Counted from the stretch's first letter, positions 43,967 through 52,317 are shown. The stretch is DNA of 64,000 nucleotides from DATAFF01 sp044870245 (GCA_044870245.1 JBIOYR010000109.1:18224-82223); one strand, 5' to 3'. The notes: generated from the letters alone by a model not told the origin. Made by a program: numbers and translations.

Positions 43967-44048
43967 CTCCCTGTTGATTCACGCGCAAATCCCACGACTC
44001 TGCGGCCGTTGTACCGATCATCCTATTTCAAGCTCCTCGCCGCCCGAC

Positions 44049-44066
44049 ATTGTCCTTTTGGACAAT
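44049..44066. promoter_or_regulatory. perfect inverted repeat between fixK-like and response regulator genes
   Basis: ATTGTCC and GGACAAT form a perfect 7-bp inverted repeat with TTTT between them. It lies 83 bp upstream of the fixK-type start and 122 bp upstream of the proposed start of the divergent response regulator. This position suits an operator controlling one or both. It is not a TTGA-N6-TCAA box. A FixJ-type or other dimeric regulator is a guess. Confidence 0.5.
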
Positions 44067-44187
44067 TCCTAACCCCGCCGCATCGGGGGTACAAACGTCG
44101 GCATGTGAAGCGCGGAACCAAGATGTCGGGCGGGGACTTACGATAGAAACGGTGGGGTCGTCTGAATATTGTCGGAGCTTTCCATCC

Positions 44188-44586
44188 GTGGCTCAGCGGA
44201 ACCTCATATATGTGCTGGACGACGATCTGGACATGCTGAGGGGCCTGGAGCGCCTTCTGAAGGTACACGGATTCCGCCCGAAGCTGTTTCAGTCAGCCGA
44301 GGCATTCTTCGCGTCCGTCGACAATAATGATGACGCGCTGTGCCTGCTGCTCGACGTCCATTTGAATGGTGCTTCCGGGATCGACGTCAGGCGGCGGCTG
44401 GTGCGTTCCGGCGTCCGCCTCCCCGTCATCTTCATTACGGCGAATGACAATGACGCGACCCGCAGATCGATCGCGGAAGTGGGCTGCCTCGCCTATCTTC
44501 CCAAGCCTTTCTCGGCCAGGTCGCTGGTGGAGGCAATCGCGTTGGCCGACCAGCACAATCCCAAGGCTGCCGGCTCGATCGATTGA
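44188..44586 (+). CDS. single-domain response regulator (receiver only)
   Basis: The 132-residue receiver domain has no output domain: acidic pocket DDD, phospho-acceptor in LLLDVHLNG, Thr in FITAND, Lys in LPKPF, in the style of FixJ/NtrC-like receivers. I place the start at GTG 44188, with GGAG about 11 nt upstream, since the receiver begins there; the frame runs back through the inverted repeat to 44050. Such stand-alone receivers often act as phosphate sinks or in phosphorelays. Its stop codon overlaps the ppk2 box. Confidence 0.78.
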   Translation: MAQRNLIYVLDDDLDMLRGLERLLKVHGFRPKLFQSAEAFFASVDNNDDALCLLLDVHLNGASGIDVRRRLVRSGVRLPVIFITANDNDATRRSIAEVGCLAYLPKPFSARSLVEAIALADQHNPKAAGSID

Positions 44587-44623
44587 CTTGGATCAAATTC
44601 GCGCGCGATCATCCCTCTATCCT
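44583..44623 (+). promoter_or_regulatory. FixK/FNR-type promoter of ppk2
   Basis: The box TTGACTTGGATCAA (44583-44596) overlaps the stop codon of the receiver gene. TATCCT follows after 21 nt at 44618-44623, and ppk2 starts at 44649. Spacing fits class II activation. Confidence 0.75.
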
Positions 44624-44648
44624 GCTGGCCGGGTTCAAGAGGGCGTTC

Positions 44649-45461
44649 ATGCAAATGAAATCGGAAAATGGTGGCAAGAACGGGCGGATGAAGCGCAAGG
44701 ATTACGAGAAGGAGCTGGGCAAGCTCCAGGTCGATCTTTGCGATCTGCAGGAATGGGTGAAGGAGAAGGGGGCGCGCGTCATCATCCTGTTCGAGGGACG
44801 CGATGCCGCCGGAAAGGGCGGAACCATCAAGGCCCTGACCGAGCGGGTCAGCCCACGCGTCTTTCGCGTCGTTGCATTGCCGGCGCCGTCCGACCGCCAG
44901 AAGACCCAGATGTTCATGCAGCGCTATATCGAGTTCTTTCCCGCTGGCGGGGAGGTCGTGATCTTCGACCGCAGCTGGTACAACAGGGCCGGCGTCGAAT
45001 ATGTAATGGGTTTCGCGACCGAGGACGAGCACAAGCGCTTTCTCGAGCTCGCGCCGCAGATCGAGAACTTCATCGTCGACGGCGGCATCAAGCTCATCAA
45101 GATCTGGCTCGAAGTCGGCAAGGAGGAGCAGGAGAAGCGCTTTCATGCCCGCATCGACGATCCAGTCAGGCAGTGGAAGCTCAGCCCGATGGATCTCGAG
45201 TCCTACCGGCGCTGGTATGACTATTCGCGGGCGCGCGACATCATGCTGGAAGCTACGGATACCGCCGCCGCACCCTGGAGCATCGTGCGCTCGGATGACA
45301 AGCGGCGGGCGCGCCTCAACTGCATCTCCCATATTCTGAATTCGATCCCCTACAAGAAGGTCGAGCGCCAGAAGGTCAAGCTTCCCAAGCGGTCGAGCAA
45401 GGGCGAATATGACGACATGGCCAGCCTGAAAGGGCGGAGCTTCGTTCAGGAGCTGTTCTAG
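44649..45461 (+). CDS. ppk2: polyphosphate kinase 2 family protein
   Basis: The 270-residue enzyme of the PPK2 family moves phosphate between polyphosphate and nucleotides. Walker A is GRDAAGKGG (50-58) and the Walker B/lid region is FDRSWYNR (106-113); single-domain length. It could regenerate ATP or GTP from polyphosphate, which fits its FixK-type promoter and low-oxygen setting, but the preferred nucleotide cannot be told. ATG 44649 has AGAGGG upstream; a frame from TTG 44583 would begin inside the box. Confidence 0.9.
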   Translation: MQMKSENGGKNGRMKRKDYEKELGKLQVDLCDLQEWVKEKGARVIILFEGRDAAGKGGTIKALTERVSPRVFRVVALPAPSDRQKTQMFMQRYIEFFPAGGEVVIFDRSWYNRAGVEYVMGFATEDEHKRFLELAPQIENFIVDGGIKLIKIWLEVGKEEQEKRFHARIDDPVRQWKLSPMDLESYRRWYDYSRARDIMLEATDTAAAPWSIVRSDDKRRARLNCISHILNSIPYKKVERQKVKLPKRSSKGEYDDMASLKGRSFVQELF

Positions 45462-45469
45462 AGCGTGAT

Positions 45470-47164
45470 CTAGGCCTGCCTGATCAGATCGTCGATCTGG
45501 GCGAGCCGATCGAGACCGCCCACCTTGTCGGCAATTCCGTCGGCCCGCAGAAGGTCGCGCACCCGGCCGCGGGCGCCGACGATGCGCAGCATGATATCAT
45601 GACCAGCCAACTCGGCGTGGAGGTCGTGCAGCATGCGCGATCCCGCGAGGTCGATGTAAGGCGAGGCGCTCAAATCGCAAATGCACAGGCGCAGCCGGCG
45701 GGGATCGGCTGCCGCCAGCCGGTTCATCACCGCGCCCATGACGGCCTCGGCATTGACATAGAGCAGCGAGGCCTCGGGGCGGAAGGCGAGCACGGTCGCC
45801 GGCTGCTCGTTCTCGGGGTGGCGATCGAGATCGGAATAGCTGTCCGTCCCGGGTATGCGACCAAGGAAGGCGACATGGGGATGCGATGCACGCGCCAGCA
45901 GCAGGAGCACCGAGGCGGCGGCGGCCAGCAATATGCCCTGGAGAATTCCCAGGACGAGCACGGCGAGGAGTGCAATTGCCGCGGCATAGAAGTCGATCCG
46001 GCTGATCCGCCAGATGCGGAGCATCGCGGCGAGGTTGATCAATCCGTAGACCGCGGTCAGGACGATGGCGGCGAGGACCGCTTTCGGCAGATTGGCCAGC
46101 GTATTGGCGAGAAACAGCAGGCATAGCGCGAGGGTGGCAGAGGCGAAGACGAGGGCGAGCGGCGTTCTGGCGCCCGCCTTGTCGTTGACGGCCGATTGCG
46201 ACAGGCCGCCTGCAACCGGGTAGCCACCGCCAAGAGCGGCTGCGAGATTGGCGGCGCCAAGTCCGAGAAACTCCTGGCGGGGATCGACCGCATAGCCATG
46301 CTTGGCCGCAAAGGTTCGGGCCGCCGAAACGCTCTCGATATAGGCAAGCAGCAGGCACCCCAGGGCGAGCGGAAAAATCCCGTCAACATCGCGCAGGCGC
46401 AGCACGGGAGCGGTGAATGTCGGGAGGCCGGGCGGCACGGGACCGGTGACGGCGACACCGGATGCTGCAAGATCGAGCGCGGTGGCGAGCGCAATCGACA
46501 GCGCCACGACCAGAAGCCCGACCGGCTTTCCGGGAAAGAACCGCTCGCCCAGGATCAGCAGCAAGAGCGCGCCGAGGCCGATTGCCAGCGCCAGATAGTG
46601 GATGCTGCCGAGCTCACCGGCGAGAGCAACCATCCTGTCGAAAAAATTGTGGCCGCCGCCTTTCACGCCAAGCAGATTGGGCAGCTGGCTGGCGGCGATG
46701 GTCAGCCCGGCACCGGCCTTGAATCCGACGAGGATGCTCTCGCTGATCAGGCGCACCAGGATGCTCAGCCGCAGGAGCCAGGCGATGAAGCACAGAAGCG
46801 CCACTGCAAATGCCGCCAGAGTGGCGATCTGGATGTAACGGTCGGCATCGCCGCCGGCCATGGCAGCGACGGTGCCGGCGATCATCAAGGAGATGGCCGA
46901 TGTCGGCCCGACCGCGAGCTGGCGCGAGGATCCGAGGAGGGCATAGCCAAGGCCGCCGAGCAGATAACCATAGATGCCCAATTGCGGCGGCAGGCCAGCG
47001 AGCGCGGCATAGGCGAGCGAGACCGGGATGGCATAGGCCGCCAGCGTGATCCCGGCGACAAGGTCATGCGGCAGCGAGCCGCCGTGATAGTTCGCGAGCC
47101 AAGCCGCGGGTGGGAAACAGGAAAGCCAGGACGCCCGACGCTCGGCCGTGTCACTCAACCCCAT
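45470..47164 (-). CDS. SulP/SLC26-family anion transporter with STAS domain
   Basis: The 564-residue membrane transporter has about 12 spans, including the SulP opening (LVAGITLAAYAIPVSLAYA) and the central VGPTSAIS motif, and a C-terminal STAS domain (about 440-555; CDLSASPYIDLAGSRML). The substrate may be sulfate, bicarbonate or a dicarboxylate; nothing nearby decides it. It overlaps the upstream hypothetical gene by 10 bp and converges on ppk2 with 8 bp between stops. Confidence 0.9.
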   Translation of the reverse strand: MGLSDTAERRASWLSCFPPAAWLANYHGGSLPHDLVAGITLAAYAIPVSLAYAALAGLPPQLGIYGYLLGGLGYALLGSSRQLAVGPTSAISLMIAGTVAAMAGGDADRYIQIATLAAFAVALLCFIAWLLRLSILVRLISESILVGFKAGAGLTIAASQLPNLLGVKGGGHNFFDRMVALAGELGSIHYLALAIGLGALLLLILGERFFPGKPVGLLVVALSIALATALDLAASGVAVTGPVPPGLPTFTAPVLRLRDVDGIFPLALGCLLLAYIESVSAARTFAAKHGYAVDPRQEFLGLGAANLAAALGGGYPVAGGLSQSAVNDKAGARTPLALVFASATLALCLLFLANTLANLPKAVLAAIVLTAVYGLINLAAMLRIWRISRIDFYAAAIALLAVLVLGILQGILLAAAASVLLLLARASHPHVAFLGRIPGTDSYSDLDRHPENEQPATVLAFRPEASLLYVNAEAVMGAVMNRLAAADPRRLRLCICDLSASPYIDLAGSRMLHDLHAELAGHDIMLRIVGARGRVRDLLRADGIADKVGGLDRLAQIDDLIRQA

Positions 47165-47595
47165 TTGAGCGTGATTCCGACATCACCCGGGACGCCGTTC
47201 GGGAAATCGACGATCTGGAATTGCAGCTTGTAACCGAGCGGCTTCAGCTGACGCGCCCAGAATTCGTACATTTCCTTCGGCAGTCCGGTCAGGGTGCTGG
47301 CGAAGTCGGCTTCCTGCTGATTGATGGCGCGGCCGCGATCCGTGCACAGACTGTTGGGGAAACGGTAGACCTGAACCTGGGTCAGGCCGTTATTGACGGC
47401 CCGCTCGATGATTGCCTTGACGCGCCTCATGGCCTCCTCGTCGGAGACGCCAGAGGGTTTTTGAAGGCGTTCGAGCAGGGCCTGCTTCTCGGCGTCCGTC
47501 TTGGCCTGCAAGCGCATTGCTTCCGCTGCCTTCTCGGCTTCCTTCTGGGCAGCTCTTTCCATCAATTCCTTTGCGCTTGGCAGAACGCTCTCCAT
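47155..47595 (-). CDS. hypothetical soluble protein upstream of SulP
   Basis: Unrecognised 146-residue protein. The first third is a charged helix rich in Glu, Lys and Ala (coiled-coil-like); the rest is a compact domain with VYRFPNSLCTDRGRAINQ and a YKLQFQIVDFPNGVPGDVGITLKW ending, separated by a helix. I recall similar proteins beside low-oxygen genes in Bradyrhizobium-like genomes but cannot name a function. It shares a transcript with SulP and has a weak FixK-type box 59-72 bp upstream. Confidence 0.65.
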   Translation of the reverse strand: MESVLPSAKELMERAAQKEAEKAAEAMRLQAKTDAEKQALLERLQKPSGVSDEEAMRRVKAIIERAVNNGLTQVQVYRFPNSLCTDRGRAINQQEADFASTLTGLPKEMYEFWARQLKPLGYKLQFQIVDFPNGVPGDVGITLKWG

Positions 47596-48123
47596 CTCTT
47601 TGCTCCTTCACCGTCCAATCTCAGGTTTTTGCCACCGGCTATGCCCTGTCGCTTTGATCTAGCGCAATGGAGAATCTGGCGCGGGCCGTGAATTGACCTT
47701 GCTGCAAAGGCAATGCCAACCAGTGGTTGCCTTCTCAAGCCCTGGATCGCCCTGTCAGAGTGCGCTCGGTGCCTTCGGGCATTCGTGAAGATTTGCCGGG
47801 CTGACGAATGGAAAGCGGCGGGGGCTTTGATCAATCGCCGCCGCCGCAAAAATATCAGACATCCCACCGAAGGCGGAGGGCGCGAACATCAGCCCATCAT
47901 ATCTGATCGACTGGCTGCCACGAGATGTTGCCGTGAACTGCCCGGACATGGTCGACCGCCAGATCGTTCTCTCCGGCGTCTATGCTCTGGGCGCAGCCGC
48001 AGTCCGGGAGGGAATCGCAAACCCCGGAACATTCAGGGTCAAACAGCCCAATGCGGGTCGGCAACGTCGCGTGGCGAATCATTTCAACAATTCGTTCAAT
48101 TCGCCACGCTGGCGCGCTCGGCG
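47596..48123. other. intergenic region without a supported gene
   Basis: Apart from the weak box at 47654-47667 I see no supported gene in these 528 bp. Open frames on both strands (for example at 47713 on plus and 47897 on minus) lack ribosome binding sites, start plausibly nowhere and have no recognisable domains. Composition is less G+C-rich than the neighbours. Confidence 0.5.
47654..47667 (-). promoter_or_regulatory. degenerate FixK/FNR box upstream of the hypothetical-SulP pair
   Basis: TTGATCTAGCGCAA matches one half-site fully and the other except for one core base (GCAA for TCAA). No -10-like hexamer is found at the spacing seen in the other five promoters, so activity is doubtful. 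Confidence 0.4.
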
Positions 48124-48276
48124 CTACATTGCGTAGATCCAGCTTGGGTGCCATGGCCGAGCTGGCTTTGGCGATTGAGCCGCGGTCGAGGAAGGCTCGT
48201 CGGCTTCCTGAGGTGCGGTGAGGGGAACGCGTGCACTGTCAATGCTTGATGCCGCCTGTTTTTCCTCGGTCTTCAT
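48124..48276 (-). CDS. possible 50-residue hypothetical protein
   Basis: Small polar, proline-rich protein starting MKTEEKQAASSIDSARV and ending HPSWIYAM. ATG 48276 is preceded by AAGGAAG about nine bases upstream. No family recognised and no hydrophobic segment. The frame extends to 48405 without support. It may be spurious. Confidence 0.35.
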   Translation of the reverse strand: MKTEEKQAASSIDSARVPLTAPQEADEPSSTAAQSPKPARPWHPSWIYAM

Positions 48277-48421
48277 AACCGTTTGCTTCCTTGGCAGCCG
48301 TCTCAGGTACAATATGACGCAGGATTGCGGTCCATATTGTGGCGAAGACGCGTGCACAATAAAGCATTCGGCAGCCTCGGCGGTGCCGCGGGCGGTGTCC
48401 TTCAACAGCGGCGGTGATCGA

Positions 48422-48619
48422 TCAGTCGATGCGGCACCTCGCTGCGTCGGAGATCTCGGCCTGGATACGATTCATTGTTTCCTGATCGAGCAGGTGGCCG
48501 TAATCGCGCATGACGCGACGGGTCATGTCGAGCCGCTGGCGCGCATATCCCCTGACCGGGATCGAATCATCACTCTCGGAACGGGTCGGAAAGAAGTAGC
48601 CGGAAACTGCCTGCAACAT
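48422..48619 (-). CDS. small hypothetical protein
   Basis: The 65-residue protein starts MLQAVSGYFFPTRSE and continues as a charged helical region (RQRLDMTRRVMRDYGHLLD). ATG 48619 has AAAGGA about seven bases upstream; an ATG nine bases earlier sits directly on that site. No family recognised; the arginine-rich helix suggests a soluble regulatory or nucleic-acid-associated protein, but that is a guess. It is divergent from the GH13 gene. Confidence 0.5.
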   Translation of the reverse strand: MLQAVSGYFFPTRSESDDSIPVRGYARQRLDMTRRVMRDYGHLLDQETMNRIQAEISDAARCRID

Positions 48620-48718
48620 GATTTGCATCCTTTCCCGCAGATCCAGCGAGGAGTCGTTTCTTCCGCTCGACTCGCCGTTGTTCACGGAAAGGGATAGTAA
48701 GTACAAGGGATGAACCAG

Positions 48719-48742
48719 GACTGAACGATGCGTCATTCAGTC
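48719..48742. promoter_or_regulatory. inverted repeat upstream of the GH13 gene
   Basis: GACTGAA and TTCAGTC form a perfect 7-bp inverted repeat with a 10-nt centre, 54 bp upstream of the GH13 start and 100 bp upstream of the divergent small gene. It could be an operator for a sugar-responsive repressor; no such regulator is adjacent. Confidence 0.35.
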
Positions 48743-48795
48743 AGCGGAAAGGCTCATATGCTGAAACGACAAGCCAAGCCGGTCCGTTGCCGGAC

Positions 48796-50394
48796 ATGAC
48801 GGAGTCGATCCGCGGCAGCTGGTGGCAACGAGGTGTGATCTACCAGATCTATCCGCGCTCGTTTCAGGACAGCAATGGCGACGGGATCGGCGATCTCAAC
48901 GGGATCACGGCACGGCTCGATCATCTCGCCGGGCTCGGCGTCGATGCGATCTGGATCTCGCCGATCTTCCTCTCTCCGATGGCCGATTTCGGCTATGACG
49001 TGGCCGATTACTGCGCCATCGATCCGATTTTTGGCACCCTTGCCGATTTCGACCGATTGGTTTCGGCGGCGCATGCCCGCGGCCTGCGGATCATTCTCGA
49101 TTTCGTGCCCAACCATACGTCGGACCGACACCCATGGTTCGAGGAAAGCCGGTCGTCGCGCGCCAGTGCAAAACGCGATTGGTATATCTGGCGCTCGCCG
49201 CGCCGCGATGGCGGTCCGCCCAACAACTGGGTGAGCGAATTCGGCGGCTCGGCCTGGGCGCTCGATGCGGCCAGCGGTCAGTATTATTACCATGCCTATC
49301 TCAAGGAGCAGCCCGATCTAAACTGGCGCAACCCGGGTGTCCGGGCAGCGATGCTCGATGTGCTTCGCTTCTGGTTCGCACGAGGCGTAGACGGCTTTCG
49401 AGTCGATGCCATTCACCAGCTGATCGAAGACGATCAGCTCAGGGACAATCCGCCCGATCCGAACTGGCGCGAAGGGATGTCGCCGGCAAGGCGATTGATC
49501 CGAGTCCATACCATGGACCAGCCGGAGGTGCATGAGGCCATTGCGGCGATGCGGCGGGTCGCCGATTCCTATGGCGACAGGGTGATGATCGGGGAAGCCT
49601 ATCTCCCGATCGACCGCCTGATGGCCTATTACGGGGTCGATCTCACCGGGTTCCAGCTGCCCTTCAATTTCCACCTGATGTCGACGCCATGGAATCCGAC
49701 GGCGCTCGCGGCGCTGATCGAGGCCTATGAGCGGGCATTGCCGCGGGGAGGCTGGCCCAATTGGGTGCTCGGCAATCATGACCGGTCGCGGGTCGTGAGC
49801 CGGCTTGGGCCGGAACAGGCGCGGGTCGCGGCGATGCTCCTTCTCACGCTCCGCGGCACGCCGACGATCTATCAGGGCGAGGAGATCGGGATGAGCGACG
49901 TCGCGATACCACGCCACAGGATTGCCGATCCATGGGAGAAGAACGTTCCCGGGCTCGGCCTCGGGCGCGATCTGGCGCGCACACCGCTGCCCTGGGATGC
50001 GGGACCGCATGCCGGCTTCAGCAGCGGCGAGCCATGGCTGCCGATCGGCCCGGATCATCAGTCGGTCAATGTGGCGGCGCAGACGCAGGATCCGCATTCG
50101 ATGCTGTCGTTCTACCGGGCGCTCCTGGCGCTGCGGCGAGGCGAAGAGGCCCTGGTGAGCGGCGGCTGGGGACCATTGGAGGCGCGGTCGCAGGTGCTAG
50201 CCTATGAACGGCGCAGCGGTACGCGGACGCTGGCGATCGCGCTCAACCTGTCGGACGTGCCAAGCGCGATCGCGATTGCCGGGATGGGGAAGGTGCTGCT
50301 GTCGACTCATCTCGATCGTGCGGGCAGCAATGGGCGCGGCGATCAACTCCGCCTGCGCCCAAATGAAGGCTGCATTATCGAGCGGTTTTTTTAG
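48796..50394 (+). CDS. GH13 alpha-glucosidase (oligo-1,6-glucosidase/trehalose hydrolase-like)
   Basis: The 532-residue glycoside hydrolase family 13 enzyme has a (beta/alpha)8 barrel and an intact catalytic triad: nucleophile Asp204 in GFRVDAI, acid/base Glu267 in MIGEAYL and His328-Asp329 in LGNHDRSR. DFVPNHTSDRHPWF and the calcium-like loop DSNGDGIGDL mark the alpha-glucosidase subfamily. No signal peptide is seen, so it acts on imported oligosaccharides. ATG 48796 is preferred over TTG 48787. Its 3' end overlaps the convergent dgoA by 20 bp. Confidence 0.92.
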   Translation: MTESIRGSWWQRGVIYQIYPRSFQDSNGDGIGDLNGITARLDHLAGLGVDAIWISPIFLSPMADFGYDVADYCAIDPIFGTLADFDRLVSAAHARGLRIILDFVPNHTSDRHPWFEESRSSRASAKRDWYIWRSPRRDGGPPNNWVSEFGGSAWALDAASGQYYYHAYLKEQPDLNWRNPGVRAAMLDVLRFWFARGVDGFRVDAIHQLIEDDQLRDNPPDPNWREGMSPARRLIRVHTMDQPEVHEAIAAMRRVADSYGDRVMIGEAYLPIDRLMAYYGVDLTGFQLPFNFHLMSTPWNPTALAALIEAYERALPRGGWPNWVLGNHDRSRVVSRLGPEQARVAAMLLLTLRGTPTIYQGEEIGMSDVAIPRHRIADPWEKNVPGLGLGRDLARTPLPWDAGPHAGFSSGEPWLPIGPDHQSVNVAAQTQDPHSMLSFYRALLALRRGEEALVSGGWGPLEARSQVLAYERRSGTRTLAIALNLSDVPSAIAIAGMGKVLLSTHLDRAGSNGRGDQLRLRPNEGCIIERFF

Positions 50395-51025
50395 CAGCGG
50401 CAAGCAGGCGGGAGCAGCCGACCAGGGCATCGGCTGCGAGACTTGGGCGGCGGGACGGGCTGAAGATCGCCGAGCCAAGGGCGACGCCGGCAGCGCCGGC
50501 AATCAGCCAGTCCGCCGCGGTGTCGGGGGTGACGCCGCCGACCGGGACCAGGCCGGTGCCGGGCGGCAGAACGGCGCTCCACGCCTTCAGCACGGCGGGA
50601 GACATCTGCTCGGCGGGGAACATTTTGAGCAAGGTGGCGCCGCAGGCCAGCGCCTTGAAGGCTTCGCTCGGCGTGGCGACACCAATGATCGACTCGAGCC
50701 CATGCTCGGTGGCGGCGGCAATGACATCGGGGTCGAGATTGGGGGTCACGATGTAGCGGCAGCCGAGCGCCGGGAGGTCGGCGACGTCGCGCCAACTCAC
50801 CACCGTCCCGGCGCCGATCAGCACGTCGGACAGCGCCAGTGCCGAGAGCCTGGCGATCGCTTCGGGGGCGCGAGCGCCATTGAGCGGAACCTCGATCAAC
50901 CGGATGCCGGACTGATGCAGGGATTGGGCGACGCTTGCCGCCTCCTCGGGCGCGAGGCCGCGCAAAATGGCAATGATCGGTGCCTCGGCGATCACCCTGC
51001 GCAAGATGGAAGACGGGTCGGTCAT
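50375..51025 (-). CDS. dgoA: 2-dehydro-3-deoxy-6-phosphogalactonate aldolase
   Basis: Class I aldolase splitting KDPGal into pyruvate and glyceraldehyde-3-phosphate, the end of the De Ley-Doudoroff galactose route. The 216-residue TIM barrel has Schiff-base Lys134 in LLKMFPAE, general base Glu45 in LIEVPLN and the phosphate loop PVGGV. KDPG aldolases look alike; the choice of KDPGal rests on the four-base overlap with dgoK upstream. Confidence 0.9.
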   Translation of the reverse strand: MTDPSSILRRVIAEAPIIAILRGLAPEEAASVAQSLHQSGIRLIEVPLNGARAPEAIARLSALALSDVLIGAGTVVSWRDVADLPALGCRYIVTPNLDPDVIAAATEHGLESIIGVATPSEAFKALACGATLLKMFPAEQMSPAVLKAWSAVLPPGTGLVPVGGVTPDTAADWLIAGAAGVALGSAIFSPSRRPSLAADALVGCSRLLAAAKKTAR

Positions 51026-51954
51026 GGGATCAATCCAAGATGTGTGGCAATTGCGAGATGGCCTAGCGAAGCGGCGGCGCTCGGTCCGCGACGGCTCGCG
51101 CGTCCGAAAGCCCGCGACAGGGCCTGCTGATAATGGTCGGCAAGCTGGTCGTCACCGACGATCAGCAGATCGCCTTCGCCATGCCCCTCGAGCGCGTAGG
51201 CCAGCTCGGAGCCAATCAGCATGCCGCTCAACAGGCTCCGCGATTGTGGCGGGGAGCGTCGCCCGAGCATGCCATCGGCCCTGATCGTGAACAGGAGCGG
51301 CAGGATCCCACCCTTCGTGGCAGCTTGGCGGGCAAGGTTCAGGCCCTCCAGAAAGGACGCATCGTCGTCGGATGTCCCCGACACCATCTCGGCGAGCGAG
51401 CTCGGGCCTGAGAGCAGCGAGAACAGCTCGCCGGTCATTATTGTGGTGAAGCTCGAGATCCGGTCGCCTTGGACAGTGATCCATTTGCTGTGGGTGCCGG
51501 GGGCGACATAAAGGGCTGCCCGCGAGGATGGATCGGCGAGACAGCCCAGGACCTCGCATTCCTCGCCGCGCATGATGTCGGCGCGATCGGGGGTCACGAG
51601 CTTCACGCCGGGTACGATGAAGGCCCCAGGCAGTCCGGCGACATCGAGTGGCAGCAGCGCCCGGCCGATCTCGCCGAGACTGGCGGGACAGGCGACATAG
51701 GGCGCCTCCACCCAGCCAAGGCGGCTGCCGATCATGCCCGACAGCAGCACCGGGGTGCCCCGGTGCGCATCGATCCAACTGCCGATCTCCGCCAGCAGCG
51801 CGCCACGATAATCGCGATGCTCGATGGCCCTGACGCCATTTCTCGACTGACGGGACGCGATGACCGCCCCGCCCTTGTCGATGAGGCGGCACCTGAGCGA
51901 CGAGAGGCCCCAATCCACCGAGATGATGGCCGGCGCGGGGGAATTCGCAGGCAT
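51022..51954 (-). CDS. dgoK: 2-dehydro-3-deoxygalactonokinase
   Basis: This kinase phosphorylates 2-keto-3-deoxygalactonate. The 310-residue protein has IISVDWGLSSLRCRL at the N-terminus, LSGMIGSRLGWVEAPYV, a YVAPGTHSKWI phosphate motif, MTGELFSLL and LLSGMLIGSEL, all typical of DgoK. ATG 51954 is chosen for the family start; an in-frame ATG at 51987 adds 11 residues. The dehydratase (dgoD) and galactose dehydrogenase of the pathway are not in the window. Confidence 0.92.
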   Translation of the reverse strand: MPANSPAPAIISVDWGLSSLRCRLIDKGGAVIASRQSRNGVRAIEHRDYRGALLAEIGSWIDAHRGTPVLLSGMIGSRLGWVEAPYVACPASLGEIGRALLPLDVAGLPGAFIVPGVKLVTPDRADIMRGEECEVLGCLADPSSRAALYVAPGTHSKWITVQGDRISSFTTIMTGELFSLLSGPSSLAEMVSGTSDDDASFLEGLNLARQAATKGGILPLLFTIRADGMLGRRSPPQSRSLLSGMLIGSELAYALEGHGEGDLLIVGDDQLADHYQQALSRAFGRASRRGPSAAASLGHLAIATHLGLIP

Positions 51955-52045
51955 GCGGCAACGTCCAAATGAACCGTTCACGGTCATTTAAGCGTCAATG
52001 CAGCAGCAAATCACCCCTCTTCTCGTGGACTACCCGGCTCGGGGG

Positions 52046-52216
52046 CTAATAGGCCCAGCTTCGCACCACGCCGTCATGCGGCCATGGGCGCGGCGGCTCC
52101 TCCACCTCCTCCGGGAGGCTCTCCGCTTCCAATATTGTCTCTATCGTTTCCTTGACGATCGAGGTGCTGGTCGCGTTCACGACCTCCGCGCCCTCGGTGA
52201 CTTGGATGATCTTCAT
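52046..52216 (-). CDS. small acidic hypothetical protein
   Basis: The 56-residue protein MKIIQVTEGAEVVNATSTS... continues with an acidic stretch rich in Glu and Pro and ends PHDGVVRSWAY. ATG 52216 has a very strong binding site (GGGGAGG, four bases upstream). The family is unknown to me; the size, acidity and lack of hydrophobic segments fit a small soluble protein. It is downstream of hisD on the same strand with a 170-bp gap that contains a weak terminator-like hairpin, so it may have its own promoter. Confidence 0.6.
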   Translation of the reverse strand: MKIIQVTEGAEVVNATSTSIVKETIETILEAESLPEEVEEPPRPWPHDGVVRSWAY

Positions 52217-52303
52217 GAGGCCTCCCCACAAGGCACTGATGAGATCGCCAACGCCGCTTGGGCGACCAACCCGGTTGTTCCCGACTCAACCGTATAAAGA
52301 AGA

Positions 52304-52317
52304 ACCCAACATTGGGT
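52304..52317 (-). terminator. weak intrinsic-terminator-like hairpin after hisD-like gene
   Basis: On the minus strand ACCCA and TGGGT pair around a four-base loop and are followed by TTCTTCTTTAT. It lies 70 bp after the hisD-like stop. The stem is only five base pairs, so termination would be inefficient. Confidence 0.3.

Noticed and set aside
47897..48154. 85-codon minus-strand frame
   Set aside because: No binding site or recognisable family; overlaps the better supported small frame at 48124.
47713..48249. 178-codon plus-strand frame in the gap after the SulP pair
   Set aside because: No binding site, no hydrophobic or domain pattern, and cysteine/arginine-rich composition like a non-coding frame.
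50375..51954. Naming the aldolase eda (KDPG aldolase of Entner-Doudoroff)
   Set aside because: Sequence alone would allow it, but the overlap with a clear DgoK gene points to the galactonate pathway.
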